Assembly: GCA_032622095.1 (NCBI GenBank)
Contig: CP136062.1
Location: 39,186,918 to 39,250,917 of the forward strand
Length of the DNA: 64,000 bases
Direction of reading: 5' to 3'
DNA from: Siphonodentalium dalli
Taxonomy: Eukaryota; Mollusca; Scaphopoda; Gadilida; Siphonodentaliidae
In this document: positions 11,566 through 23,167 of the stretch, piece after piece
Layout: every line of letters begins with the position of its first letter
How positions within the stretch are numbered: position 1 is the first letter of the stretch
Translations under genes and position numbers: made by a program
The notes under the pieces: model-generated
Told to the model about the DNA's origin: nothing
Databases searched by the model: none
The model's input: only the letters and a program-made list of their open reading frames with translations

Positions 11566-12105
11566 TATAATATAATAGCTCTGATAAGCGTTCACCTCTC
11601 AACTTTTGATTGGTTATTTCTTTTGTAACTTTGGCCCGCCGTGATTCAATATATTGTTAATCACTCACAGGCAAAGGTTTGTCCGTAAGCAATCTACAAT
11701 AATCAACAGTAGATCTTTGTGAAATTTGCTAGATTTTGTTAGCTCATCGTTTCATAGTACCGGCGTTCTCACTAATCACAATATGATATTACGCATTGTA
11801 ACTTCCCCATATAAATTGTTGTCAGTTAGTTTAGCTCTATATACATGTCCGTCTAATTTGAACTGGTATTCAGATAACACTGATAACAGGTGCATGGGAG
11901 CAGAGTGGGGAGTTAGTTTTTTCTAAGTTTTACAGCTGCCTTTTAGGGGGTTTCACCTCTCGCCCAGTCTAAGGTATTACACTAATACGGCTAAATTTTC
12001 CCTCTACTATGAAACCACTGTGATAGTTAACACAAATTTGTAATTACAAAATAATAAATACAATTTGTATTTACAGGTATCAAATTGTTCATAGTATTGA
12101 CCCCT

Positions 12106-12622
12106 GGCCGGGGCTTGCATTGCGCTGTAAAATTATCAAAGCGCCGAGCAAAGCGCACTAAGGTATCCAAGAACCGATTGGTGACGCAGTAACGTCGCAG
12201 TTGACACTGGCTAGGACGGGAGAGGGTCCCCGTGATCGCATCTGAGCGCCAGAGCGCCGCGTTTGTTTTGTGCATGCACAAAACAAGCGCAGAGGTTCGG
12301 CGTTCTGACCAGGCGCAATACCGTCGCCACGACAGCGCAACGCGAACGACATGAGCGCCCCGTTGACGTAGCAAGGACGGATACAAGCTACTCGTGGTCG
12401 CAGCAAGAATTCCTCTGCAACTGCGGTAAGCTTACTACGCCTTGGTCAGAACGCCGAGACTCTGCGCTTGTTTTGTGCATGCACAAAACAAGCGCGGCGC
12501 TCTGGTGCCTATGGGCGACCATGGAGACCCTCGCCCGTCGTAGCCAGTGTCCACTGCGTTTAGGTGTGCGCTTTGATACTTTTGCAGCGCAATGCAAGCG
12601 TCGAACTGAGTGTGACAGGGGC
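12106..12622. mobile_element. GC-rich TIR element, right arm, end cut at palindrome border
   Basis: Mirror of the left-arm element without the LINE insertion. Its outer end (GAGTGTGACAGGGGC next to TTAA at 12,623-12,626) is intact, but its inner end stops at 12,106, about 20 bases short of a complete terminus. This is exactly where homology between the arms stops. It includes a perfect 32-bp palindrome at 12,464-12,495 and a similar near-palindrome at about 12,268. Confidence 0.6.
12464..12495. repeat. Perfect 32-bp palindrome
   Basis: GCGCTTGTTTTGTGCA followed directly by its exact reverse complement. A close relative lies near 12,268-12,295 and another near 9,950-9,985. It could extrude as a cruciform and lies in the element at the inner border of the giant palindrome. 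Confidence 0.9.
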
Positions 12623-13969
12623 TTAAGATCGAATACGTTCTTAAAGCTACAATACCAGCCATTCCTGTTAAAGCGACGCGCAATGATACCAAATAACGCA
12701 CAAATTGACGTCATGACGCCGTGCTGAGAGTATGGTAACACGTTCGGTCTTCCGGGATTGGGGATATGAATTATATTTTGACGTAAAATGTTGATGAAAA
12801 TATGATAAAGTACTATAACAACACCTGTTCAACTGTTCAATATGACAAATATGTTCAAATTATGTATTTAAAAAAAGTGGTTTTAAAAAATAAACCCAGA
12901 TTTTGTTTACGTAGTTTGATAGAGCGTTTGATAGGAAATATTAAAAAACACACCGCATCATCTAAAAACATATAGGGTTTGAGCTCATGGCTACCAAAAC
13001 AGTTAAATATGCAATGAAAAATGTTTTATTTATTTTCACATAAACAGTCATTATTTCTATCGATTTACCTCAACACATCTGTTTTAAAGGCACGGGCGGC
13101 GTTCGTTGCAGGAATATTTATATTTATTCAAATCGCCATCAACATAAGGAACACCAAAATACACACAGTTCCCTCGTATGCTAAACATAATCAGAGCGTA
13201 AATATAATATTGTCGTCAAGACGTACGATGGTGTACATAAACAAGAACCTGCTCCTGTTACAGCAGTTGTGCTTCTGTTTACACAAATCAGCGCAATTCT
13301 ATTGGTTAATCACACAAAAATGATATACACGCTCTTTATTATTTCCATATCGGGAAAATAGTAACAAATAAAGCTCTTTATGTTTACCATATCCGGATCT
13401 AAACAAAAGCCAGGAAACGTGACTTGTTTTGCTTTTGTTTACATAACAATGGGGAAAATTTTGACAATAACATACTATTAATGCCATATTTCTGATTGGG
13501 AACATACCCACCTCCAAGGCCGCCCGTATCTTTAAATCACGTTTTTACATAGTTGGAAAATATATGTCATATTGTGAGGGTAAAGTGTTTTTGTTGTTGT
13601 TGTTGTTGTTTTTGTTGTTGTTGTTGTTGTTGTTGTTTTCATTGATGTGGTGCATGGCATACATTGGTTATAATGAATAATTATTTTTTCGTTCGATGTG
13701 ATAGTTTGAAATTGAGATTTATTTGAAAATTTACGATTAGGGCATTCTTAAAACTCACTTCGATCAACAGGTGCACCTTTCCAGATTCATTTTTCTGAAA
13801 TCTGTAGAAAACCGGAATATTATAGACTACGCGCAGCAGCTATTTCTGCGATGCCACTTTCGTGAAGCATTTTGTTTGTAGACCGTTAATTTCAGGGACA
13901 GTTGAGACGTCATGAGTGAGTTTCATATTAAATCACTTCAGATGACCATTGTGTGCGGAATTTCACAAA

Positions 13970-14297
13970 TAGAGGATCTCACATGAGTTTCTATTTTATA
14001 CGGAATTGATCAACCGAGTTCATTAAATTCGATTTGAGCCGAGGTTTACCGAGGCTCAAATAGAATTTAGTGGACGAGGTTGATAAATTACGTATAAAAT
14101 AGAACGAGATTGAGATACCTTTTATCACATGATCAAATAAACCCGAAGCAACGCGCAATATTCATCGAAGACAACAATCATAAACTACAGCGATCGCAAG
14201 TTATTTGAAGAACGCCGTGACGTCATCGCACGCGCTGATATTAAACGTGTCTAATACCGATAATTATGAAACTGCTTTTATGGCCAAATTATGTGAT
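13970..14297. mobile_element. Foldback insertion unique to the right arm
   Basis: The left arm has CATGTTTGTGAAATTCC in one piece near 7,697. In the right arm the matching sequence is split by about 328 extra bases. The first about 145 bases fold on themselves (TTTCTATTTTATACG pairs with CGTATAAAATAGAA, and TTTGAGCC with GGCTCAAA). AAA is repeated at both junctions. It is a post-duplication insertion or an old element lost from the left arm. Confidence 0.75.
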
Positions 14298-17017
14298 AAA
14301 CATGTTTCCATGACAAATTTGCTCAAATAATATTTTGTCTAATAAATGTTCTACGCAAATGGTTCTCAATAATTATGTTATGAGATTGTATCGGTTCTAT
14401 TGCTAATAGCAACGAGTCACGTGACAAAGTGAAGATCAAATTTATCTTGATATCTATTTAATGGGATTTGCAAATGCATTGATATGACATGCCACTTTAT
14501 GGAACACATGAATTCCACTTCAAGAGCAATCATATCGAAAGACATTTGAAGCATTCATTGATTTTGACAAGAGTGCCAAAACTCCATTCATAGCGCTTAG
14601 TTGCATTCATTGTATAATTACTACATGCATATCACGGTGCATAGGGACACACTTCGGGTTTGGCGAGATGATAGAGCCTCATACAATCCCATTTTATGTC
14701 TGATTGGTCAGTTTAACTTGGACAAAATGGTGGAGTATGAGACTCTATATTATCTATATGATCAACTGTGATGTTGGTTATAAATATGACTCAGTTGAGA
14801 GTATTCATCTACCAACTTCTGAGACAGTGTTCAGGTCATATTATGAAGTTATTAACGCCACCGGTGTATTATGTGCTTGAAAATATAATAACCACTGGTC
14901 CAATGGGGGAATAGGTCGATGTAAAAGCTGTAGTGTTACTCATAATGGGTCGCTTTAAAAGCTATAGTCTTACCCCGAATGCGGTATCAATAATGGTTAT
15001 TTTTGGGTTTTTTGTTATAAGATATGCCACAAAATAATATTTTTATCCTATATTTGATTTTAGTTTACTTTATTTTACTTTAGTTTATTTATTTAGTTTA
15101 GTAAAAAGGAAATAGTATCCAATTAACTGATAGCCTGAAAATAATTTATAACCCATTGGGAGCCCCTGGGGTATAGTGAAGTGAATTATGGGTAATTTTA
15201 ATTGTAGTGCGCATGCCTGTTCTGTTGGAGGGTATCGCGATCTTTTTTATGTTCTGGTCATATACACAATGTGTTTGTACCGATGCATGTATCGCGACTC
15301 GACTCGTTTTCGTGGTCATATAGGCCCTATATAACATGTAATCACGAACACGAGCAAAGTCGCGAAATCTGATAGAATTCCCGGAATCGTACATTCACTT
15401 TCAATAGTATACATTCTCTGAATCTGCAGAATTCCCAGAATTGTACTTTATTTCAATAGGATTCTCCGAATTTGATAGAATTTTCACTTTCACTGTTCAT
15501 TTTTACCACGCAAAGCGACCTTAGTTGACACAGATATATGACACACTGTCTGAGTCCATTACAAATAGTTTATGTAGCATTGCTTCTTTCATTTATTTAA
15601 AGCTCACCTCGTTAAAACGCATGTTAATCGTATTTGTTTACAAATTGCATTTCAGTTTTGAGAAACTATTTATTGAGGCAGAAGTGAGTCTGTTTAAAGC
15701 GAATGTTATCTTAATTGACCCCTGAACTGAAAATTTCAGTAGCCGGTTCGTACAAAGATAATTGATAACGGCAATATTTAATAATTGATTTACCTTGTTT
15801 ATGTCAAACGTTCTTGATTATTATACATATATGTATGGCCAATTACTTATAGTATATTAGCCTGTGAATGAGCAAACAAATTGTGTCCTAAAACCAAACA
15901 GATATCAGTATAATTATCAATTGCTTTATCGATAAAACCACGTGCGTCTTGTTTCTATTCTCGTAGGATGCCTTGATCCTGGTAATAAACATTCTGATTC
16001 ATCGTAGACGGGAGCTATTTATCTCGCAAGATCGCGCGTTTTGTTTACATATTGGAGTGGGGGAAAACAGGGTTTGGTTACGGTATATGTACCGTTCTAA
16101 CCGATTTATTTTGAGATTTCTTATTTAAAGCGTTTAGTGGCCAAGTTATGAAATAATTAATCGCACGCACAAACTCGCATTTAATGGAGTCTGTTTGAAA
16201 ATTTGGTGATTATGATTTTGTGCGGAATTATGGTAGTATCAAAAGGGGCAAATTTAAGGACGGAAACGGCACACGGAAATATTATTTTTTTTATTTTTTA
16301 TTTTTTTCTGTTGGTCATATTAGGTCCGAAGAGTCACTCTTCACAATTGACTAGGTTAGAGAGTTCCAGCATTCACAAGGAATCGAGCATAGCCCGGACA
16401 TTAACACTGTCGCCTGTTACCTGTGGAGAATAATTGGTGTACTGTAATTAACGCCACCGGTGTATACTGTGCTTGAAAATATAATATCCACTGTTATGTG
16501 GGATTAAGTCGATGTAAACGCTGCGAATGGGTCGCTTTAAAATCTGTAGTATTACCCCGAATGCGGTATCCTCAATAAAATAGTCCGACACAGATTAGCA
16601 CACGTGCTGATATTGATAATTACCACACACTTTGGAAAGCATGCGATTTTGTGGTAATCAAGGATGAATTTCGACGAAATTTGATACCTAGGGGTTCTTT
16701 TCTCCGGGGAGTGATTTGGACCGGGTCAAATCATGACCCCGACCAGACCTTGACTTTAAAAATAGTAAATTTAAGGTCAAATCGCGCCTTTCGCCGGAAA
16801 GCAGATGGGAACATCCCGGACGAAGTCGGGCCCACCAGAGACAGCCTGAAGAATGTAATGTGTAACACGAGAAACGGGAAAACGTGGTATATGGAAGTAT
16901 CCAAATTTCCCACATGGAATTTGAAAGCTAGTTTATATTATAATTATATTATAATTTATATTTATGGCTAATAATATGATCTTGGTGGCGTTACCATTTC
17001 TGACTATGGTTTTCTTG

Positions 17018-17145
17018 TTATACAATGTTGTGTACAGGATGAGTTTTTCTTGTACGAGTCCAGGTTGTGGTGAAAAGTCATATAACTTTTCACCACAACC
17101 TGGACGAGTACAAGAAAAACTCAGACTGTACACACCATTGTATAA
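17018..17145. mobile_element. Near-perfect foldback element, right arm
   Basis: Mirror copy of the element at 4,892-5,019, with the same hairpin structure and a few substitutions. It was present before the arms were duplicated. Confidence 0.8.
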
Positions 17146-17588
17146 TGACATTTTTTATTATCCATCTCTTAGTTTATCCAAATTTTGGGAATAAAACTTT
17201 TGTGGTTATTTTTGGTATTTGTCGGCACTTAATTCTCTATAAAAGCCTGTATTTTGATCATCAGAAAGTAGGATTTGGAACAGTAAACACGGAAGTGGAA
17301 AAAAAACATCAATGCGAAAGTGAATCTTGTTTTGTGGTTCTTTTCGCAATAGAGTTAATTCGTGACGTCACAGATTCCCGATAAAAAAGTCATATTGCAC
17401 ACTTGGGAGTCCAATATGACATTCGGGAGTCGAATATGACTTTTTCCCGGATTATCACGTGGCGTCTTTTGCCCAATCAGAAAAGGTGTTAGTTAAGGGA
17501 TGGATAATAATATATTTACACGAATTCCAATTGTATGATTAGTTTTGATCACTACATGTATACGCATGATTATGACACATAATCTTAC

Positions 17589-17759
17589 CCGGGCACACTG
17601 CTGTCTCCTGGCAGAGCTCGATCTCGTTGCTGTGTCCTATGCATACGTCCGCAGCGGTCTGTGGGTCTTTGGTCGAGCAATTGCGTGTTTTCTCAAGAAA
17701 TCCGACGCCGCAAGTAACACTGCAGGGCCCCTCATGCCACGGCAGCCACGGGGCACCAA
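17589..17759 (-). CDS. TSP1 secreted protein, exon 2 (thrombospondin type-1 repeat), right copy
   Basis: Mirror copy of the left TSP1 exon with identical splice borders, 794 bases after exon 1. All six cysteines, the W-x2-W pair and CSVTCG are kept. Two base changes near the 3' end alter Val to Ala and Glu to Val just before the last cysteine. The framework is intact, so both copies could yield folded domains. Confidence 0.85.
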
Positions 17760-18553
17760 CTACATATATAGAGAACGATACACATATGATGTTCCCTTAA
17801 TATTATCGGCGATACATGAACTACATGAAATATAATGTAGAATATGTAGATGTTGGTATGTGAACGGATATTACCCATCATCAGTGGTGTCCAAAATCAA
17901 ATTGTACAGGAGACGCACACAACTATTTACAATTGTTATCTGCAAATACCTTTGCATGGTAATCCGTTTTATTCCATCCAATAAACCCATTATATAAATT
18001 GTGATATTAAACGTTCGTTTAATAACAGGAAATAGTGTCAGGTGACCTTTGACTTCCGGTTTGTCGTCTGTTTACCTTATGTACGCTACATCTCAAAATA
18101 CTATCAATATAGTACAATGTAGCACATTTATAGACATATATAATCTATCATATACATATATACGTCATACCTAATTCAGTTTAAAAGGTTGCATTTAATC
18201 GAATATATATATGTACATGTACGCATAGACGCCTTCCATCGATAGTTAGAAACTAAGCAAATAATTGTGATGAAGCTCCATCTACCATTTTGAGGTATGT
18301 CACTGCATTCAAATATTTGGGTCAGTAACCACGCTTAGCAGTAAATTGTGTCGCGTATTTTTCTTTAAATAGAAATGCTACTGCATTCGAAACCGAGATT
18401 GTAATTGCACTGTTATTTCTAATACCACAACAGAGGTTTCGCAACTCACAATACAATTAAAGTTCCCAGGTATAGACTTGCTGCGCTCCCTTGGTTGTAA
18501 CATTAATTTTACTGGGCACATACATGTATATACCATACGTCAAGTCAACTTAC

Positions 18554-18692
18554 ATCCGGATCTGACATTCGCCTTGGATTGGGCGTGTTCTGAGTTACTA
18601 TCGATATCACTCCGTGTGTTGGCTGCATTTGCTTGGCTCCCCCCTACGGTTATTATTACCGCCCAACACAGTATTATTACCACTGTCAACAT
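18554..18692 (-). CDS. TSP1 secreted protein, exon 1 (signal peptide), right copy
   Basis: Mirror copy of the left-arm exon: ATG at 18,690-18,692 (minus strand), intact signal peptide, same length (139 bases), same phase and same donor (GTAAGT at 18,548-18,553). Two substitutions separate it from the left copy and both change the protein (Met8 to Leu, Gly33 to Ser). No stop or frameshift is present, so this copy also looks functional at this exon. It is transcribed toward the spacer, tail-to-tail with the left copy. Confidence 0.75.
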
Positions 18693-18964
18693 ACTGAACC
18701 TGGAATGGAATATGTTGATGTATAGTAAAGTCTAAATAACTTATGAAGTTGTCAGGATGTTACGTGTATGCTTTACTGAGATGTTAGAGCCTTCTCGTTT
18801 GTGACGATGTACCAACTTATAGTACGATGTATTCGAAAACAACGTGTTGGTGCATCTAGTTTTAGAATGTATTATTGTTCACGAAGAATCGCATAGTGTC
18901 ACACTGCCTTTTATCTGGACGAAGCGCAATCCCGTGTCAGAGAGTATAGGTGTGAGTCAAAACA

Positions 18965-19405
18965 TTACAGTGGTCGATGAACGCTAGTGCCCGTTTACAT
19001 TGTTCGATGTACAGCTAGTGCCCGTTTACATTGGTCGATGAAAAGCTAGTGCATTGGTCGATGAAAAGCTAGCGCATTGGTCGATGAAAAGCTAGTGCCC
19101 GTTTGAATTGGTCAATGAACAGCTAGTGCCCTTTTACATTGGTCAATGAACAGCTAGTGCCCGTTTACATTGGTCAATGAACAGCTAGTGGCCGTTTACA
19201 TTGGTCGATGTACAGCTAGTGCCCGTTTACATTAGTCAATGAACAGCTAGTACCCGTTTACATTGATCAATGAACAGCTAGTGTCCGTTTACATTTGGTC
19301 GATGAAAAGCTAGTGCCCGTTTGCATTTGGTCGATGAAAAGCTAGCGCATTGGTCGATGAAAAGCTAGTGGTCGTTTACATTGGTCGATGGAAAGCTATT
19401 AAGTT
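18965..19405 (+). repeat. 30-bp minisatellite, expanded allele (right arm)
   Basis: About fifteen copies of the same unit as at 2,895-3,066 (core GTCGATGAAAAGCTAGTGCC plus CGTTTACATTG). It is more than twice as long as its partner in the left arm. It starts about 275 bases upstream of the right TSP1 start codon. There are no unique spacers between units, so it is a tandem array and not a CRISPR-like structure. Confidence 0.92.
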
Positions 19406-20280
19406 CCCGTTTACATTGGATTGAAGACTCTCACTCGGCTATCACTCGGACAATAGTCTTCGAACCATTAGGAGTCAGACCCACGTTTTGTCAAAATTTC
19501 CTGGTATTTCAAAATGGATTTTCTCAAAATCTGCCAGGAATTTCTTTGTGAAATTTTGGAATAAGCGATAAATGTGACACGATATTTTGGGACCATCGAC
19601 CCATTGGATATTATTATTTCATTTACTTTACTTTTATGCCATGGACAATATTTAAAATTTCACTGTTTGCAGGTGCCAATATCCTCTGTGAAATATATTA
19701 TTTTTTCAAAAGTGCAGTTCATATATCCATTATATTATATTTCAAGATTATGAGAGGAGACTTAATTATTCTTGATTCGTGAAATGTAATGATTATTTTC
19801 ATTTAGAAAGGCAACTACCCATACATAACTTTCTATGTTTGAGAAATGTTCACGTCATGCATGTTGATCAATGAAAAATTGGGCTGAGATGAGTTGTGGG
19901 TCGTGGGTACATAACTGAGTTAAAGCTGACAACCATATATCTTAACACAGCGGCCTAATTCAAGTTGATTGCGCTCTGTTTATATACGTGGACCACACTG
20001 CATATCAACATTTGTTTTCATTGGGCTCGAATATTTGTGATTGCTTTATTCTTAATTATAATATATGGGGTATCATGCTATATTATGCAATTAACATTCT
20101 CACTCAACGTTACGATACAAATGAAGCATCCTCTCGTAAAGTCAATACAATAAGCTAATTTTGATGATTGGGACTTTGTATGAAATTATTAATTGTTCTA
20201 TCAACTCTTGGTATCGAAAGGGACAAAAACAAAAAATAATATTTTCAACCTCTCAAATGTTTTAAAATCCATTGTTTGTA

Positions 20281-20428
20281 AACTATATACGCACCTGCTT
20301 TGCGTTAATAGTATCATATGTATGTCATAAATACGACAATCTTAATGTAAAGCAGGCGCGTATACAGTGTCGGCGTATAGGGGCAGTGCAAATGGGGAGT
20401 GCAGTCGAACATGTTACAGGCCCCTGTG
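20281..20428. mobile_element. Foldback MITE, CACAGG...CCTGTG family, right arm, truncated
   Basis: Mirror of the left-arm MITE, but one half of the hairpin together with about 0.9 kb of neighbouring sequence is missing. The break at about 20,280 joins sequence that corresponds to left-arm positions about 2,042 and 1,067, so the deletion removed one terminal inverted repeat. Confidence 0.7.
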
Positions 20429-21119
20429 GTTTTCTGGACTGTAAACCGTTTATAAGCCATCGAGTAAGTGTGTTAAACGTTACTACGGTATTCACACAGA
20501 AAACCCAAAATTTTACTATTTATAAGGATAAAAGGAGTCAAAAATCATTGTGCTGTGTGAATATTTGACCTGCATTTTCCCCAAGTGTGAAATACATGCA
20601 CAATATAAAGACATTGTGTGGATTCTTGGTCAAGCTATCATTCAGACAACCAAAACCATGTGATTGCTAAGTCGTCAAAGATGCATAACGCCTTCAAACA
20701 TCAACTGAACATCATCAAATTCGAACTTGGCATTTGTCAAATTGATTGAATATGAACCATATACCAGATATAAAGAACTTATGTTGAGCACTAATCAAGT
20801 TGTTACCCAGACAACCCAATTTTTTTATTTCTCAGTCAAAAAGGGCATAACTCCTTCAAAATTCAACGGACCATTAAATACCATTTACATAGAAAATCCC
20901 ATGGAATTTTAATTCATTTGATAATGTTGAAGTTATGATCCGGATAACACGGATTGGCGATGGACATATGGATGGACATGCTGATTATAATAGGCTTTCG
21001 AATGTTTTCGGGGGACAATAGTACTTTGACCAAGAGTTCTCTCTATGCCCATATAATTTCCACAAACGGAGTGTTCCACATTACTTTGACCTGACCAACA
21101 CCGGGTCACTCTGCTAGTT

Positions 21120-21121
<2 letters not shown>

Positions 21122-21174
<53 letters not shown>
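21122..21174. repeat. TA microsatellite
   Basis: About 25 TA units. The mirrored site in the left arm (about 251-262) has only a few units, so this array expanded or contracted after the arms formed. Confidence 0.97.
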
Positions 21175-21176
<2 letters not shown>

Positions 21177-21239
21177 TTCATTTGGTATTCAAGGATCCAA
21201 CTAGGGTAGGCGGCCCCCAAACCATCGAACTATATCGCC

Positions 21240-22240
21240 CTTATTATCTGTCATCCGCTTTTTGTATCGTACCCAGGATTTCGCAAACGTACCCATCAAT
21301 ATTAATTGTTTATTTCCTCATCTAATTGACTTTTCACCGCACTAAATCTGAAACATATACTTTTAGTTCGTGGTGTGTTTAAGACTTCAAATAGGGGAGT
21401 GGTAACAAAAGTATTAAACATTCGCATTTCGTATAAATATTTGCCAGCCCATTATTGTAAAATGTCCCAGGATTTGTAGAACCAACACATATATACATAT
21501 ACAATGTGTACTTCCCGGCCAAACTACCCGTTGTTTACACCATCAGTTAAAACTGTGAGCATGCAAGACTTCAAATGGGATAGATGGTCACAAAAGTAGT
21601 GAAAATCGCATTTTTTTAATTTGCCAGCCGCTTTTTGCAAAGTGTCACATGTTGTCGGAAAGCGACGCATAGAATAGCCACTTTGCCACGTCGCAGTTAA
21701 CATTGAGAGTGTATTGTTTCAGAATGTATTCTGTTCAAAACTTCATAAAGGGTATTGGTCATCAAAACATAGAAGATTAGCCTTTCTGATTTGCCAGCCG
21801 CTTTTCTTAACGTGCTCAAGGCTTTCTGAACCCAATCCATCTATATAAATGTTGTACTCTTCATTATACAACTACTCTTTGAACATACCCGCAAATAATA
21901 TGGGGAGGATATCACAAAATGTGTTCTCATATATTCATATAGCGTTTTGGGTCCTACAAAAACAATCGCAATTTTGTATTTGTCAGCCGACTTGTGTAGC
22001 TGGATGTCGGGAACCAACTCATCTAAATCAATTGTATAGTTCCTTGTAGGTTACCATTTGTCCATAACGTCCATTGATATTGAGAGCATATGCTTTAAGT
22101 TCATGGTGGCTTTAAGAGTTTGCATTGGGTATGGGTTCACCACAATACAGTGGAAATGTTTTATTATTGTTTGCCATTCGCTTAAGGTGCCACATGCTTT
22201 CGGGAACCAACATGTCAATAAACATTGCGCCTAATCACAG
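21240..22240 (+). repeat. Degenerate tandem repeat of about 185 bp
   Basis: A marker block TTTGCCAGCCG with variants recurs at about 21,248, 21,441, 21,621, 21,791, 21,980 and 22,171, that is, spaced by 170-193 bases. Each is followed by related blocks (AAGTGTCACATG..., GGGAACCAAC..., CATTGAGAG..., TTTAAGACTTCAAATGGG). Five to six copies have diverged strongly. The first copies belong to the palindrome arm and the rest lie outside what can be compared within this window. Confidence 0.75.
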
Positions 22241-22291
22241 GTCCCCAGACAAAAAATTTACCCCACCCCCAATAGTACTATAGAGGATTAA

Positions 22292-23163
22292 CACGTTCAC
22301 TGCCGAAAACCAATGGGTAATTCCATCCCATATGCCGACATGGGATTTGATGTTTTGCCGATAGTAGATGATATTTTACGTATGTATGAGTAATGGTTCG
22401 ACCAATATCGGGTCATATGATGCTGAAACATGTTATAAGACTACTACGAGATAACTCGTAGTCGGCACCTGTGGTGGAATTTATTAACGTTTCATCCCTG
22501 GTGCCAGCTACATGTACGAGTTATCTCGTATGTAACTACAATTACTTTGGCAGTGTCTTAGATGACGAAGAGTGCTATACATGTACACATATCGTATGTA
22601 AGACATGGTAAATTAATTTATATATGATAATTGGTACAGACTACGTCGAATAAGACGTCAACAACATAATATGAATTTACATGTACCTACGAGATAACTC
22701 GTAGCTGGCACCAGCGATGACCACTGGTGAGTTTCATCCCAGGTGCCGACTACGAGTTATCTCGTAGGATCTTTATAACACGTTTTATCTTTCATTTGAT
22801 CCGGATTTGATCGACAATTCCTTTATATATACACACAATGTGTCCGGGAATGGTCTAGTTGTACATGTGTCTCATGGCTCAGGGACGTACAGAAGAGGTC
22901 CTGGTGAATTGGAGTATCCTACCAATATTGCTATCTGGACCCCACCCCGTTCACGCTGTGGGAATCGTTGTATCTCAAGCCATCGTAATTATACATATAA
23001 AATCGATCAATGGGATCATTGGGCATGTATTGGCACATACACTAACATTGCTTGCGGATTGTGTTATTATTTATGTGGTGTGAACATTACTACGAGTTAA
23101 CTCGTAGTAGCAGTCCCCATGGAACCGTTTACTACGAGTTAACTAACAGTGGCAGCGAACGTG
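22292..23163. mobile_element. 872-bp TTAA-flanked element with palindromic TACGAG motifs
   Basis: The ends are CACGTTCACTGCC and the inverted GGCAGCGAACGTG, each abutted by TTAA (22,288-22,291 and 23,164-23,167). Outside these, a further inverted pair CCAATAGTACT / AGTACTATTGG (22,260-22,279 and 23,167-23,186) frames the unit. Inside, the near-palindrome TACGAGWTAWCTCGTA occurs at least five times. An open frame of 97 codons (22,807-23,100) has no recognisable domain. TTAA target choice suggests a piggyBac-like, non-autonomous element. Confidence 0.6.
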
Positions 23164-23167
23164 TTAA

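Larger units (their letters stand above)
10136..12105. other. Palindrome spacer
   Basis: About 1.97 kb of sequence lies between the arms. It starts with the remaining end of the GC-rich TTAA-flanked element (to 10,160), then a second, partial end of the same family that stops at 10,388 next to TTAA. It also holds two separate foldback hairpins (10,461-10,589 and 11,432-11,565). The rest is AT-rich with no gene that can be supported. A short open frame at 11,726-11,926 has no recognisable domain. Confidence 0.8.
12623..17588. other. Right-arm sequence downstream of the TSP1 exon
   Basis: Mirror of left-arm 5,020-9,116 plus the foldback insertion. The same candidate acceptors are kept, but the short frame that would stop at about 5,236 in the left arm stays open further here because TGA has become TTA. 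This argues that it is not a maintained coding exon. No other gene is supported. Confidence 0.5.
12106..21423 (-). repeat. Right arm of giant inverted repeat (palindrome)
   Basis: Reverse complement of the left arm over its entire length. Right-arm-only differences are a foldback insertion (13,970-14,297), a 30-bp minisatellite expanded to about 15 copies (about 18,965-19,405), a long TA microsatellite (21,122-21,174), and loss of about 975 bp next to 20,281. It carries the second copy of the TSP1 gene on the minus strand, so the two copies converge on the spacer. Confidence 0.97.

Noticed and set aside
18965-19405. Regularly spaced repeats resembling a CRISPR array
   Set aside because: Units are contiguous without unique spacers, and the context is a eukaryotic genome.
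1-21423. Palindrome as a simple fold-back sequencing chimera
   Set aside because: The arms differ by substitutions, insertions with target duplications and array length, which a read chimera would not produce. Mis-joined haplotypes remain possible and are listed as a test.
22807-23100. 97-codon open frame inside the TTAA element
   Set aside because: No domain; it runs into the palindromic repeats of the element.
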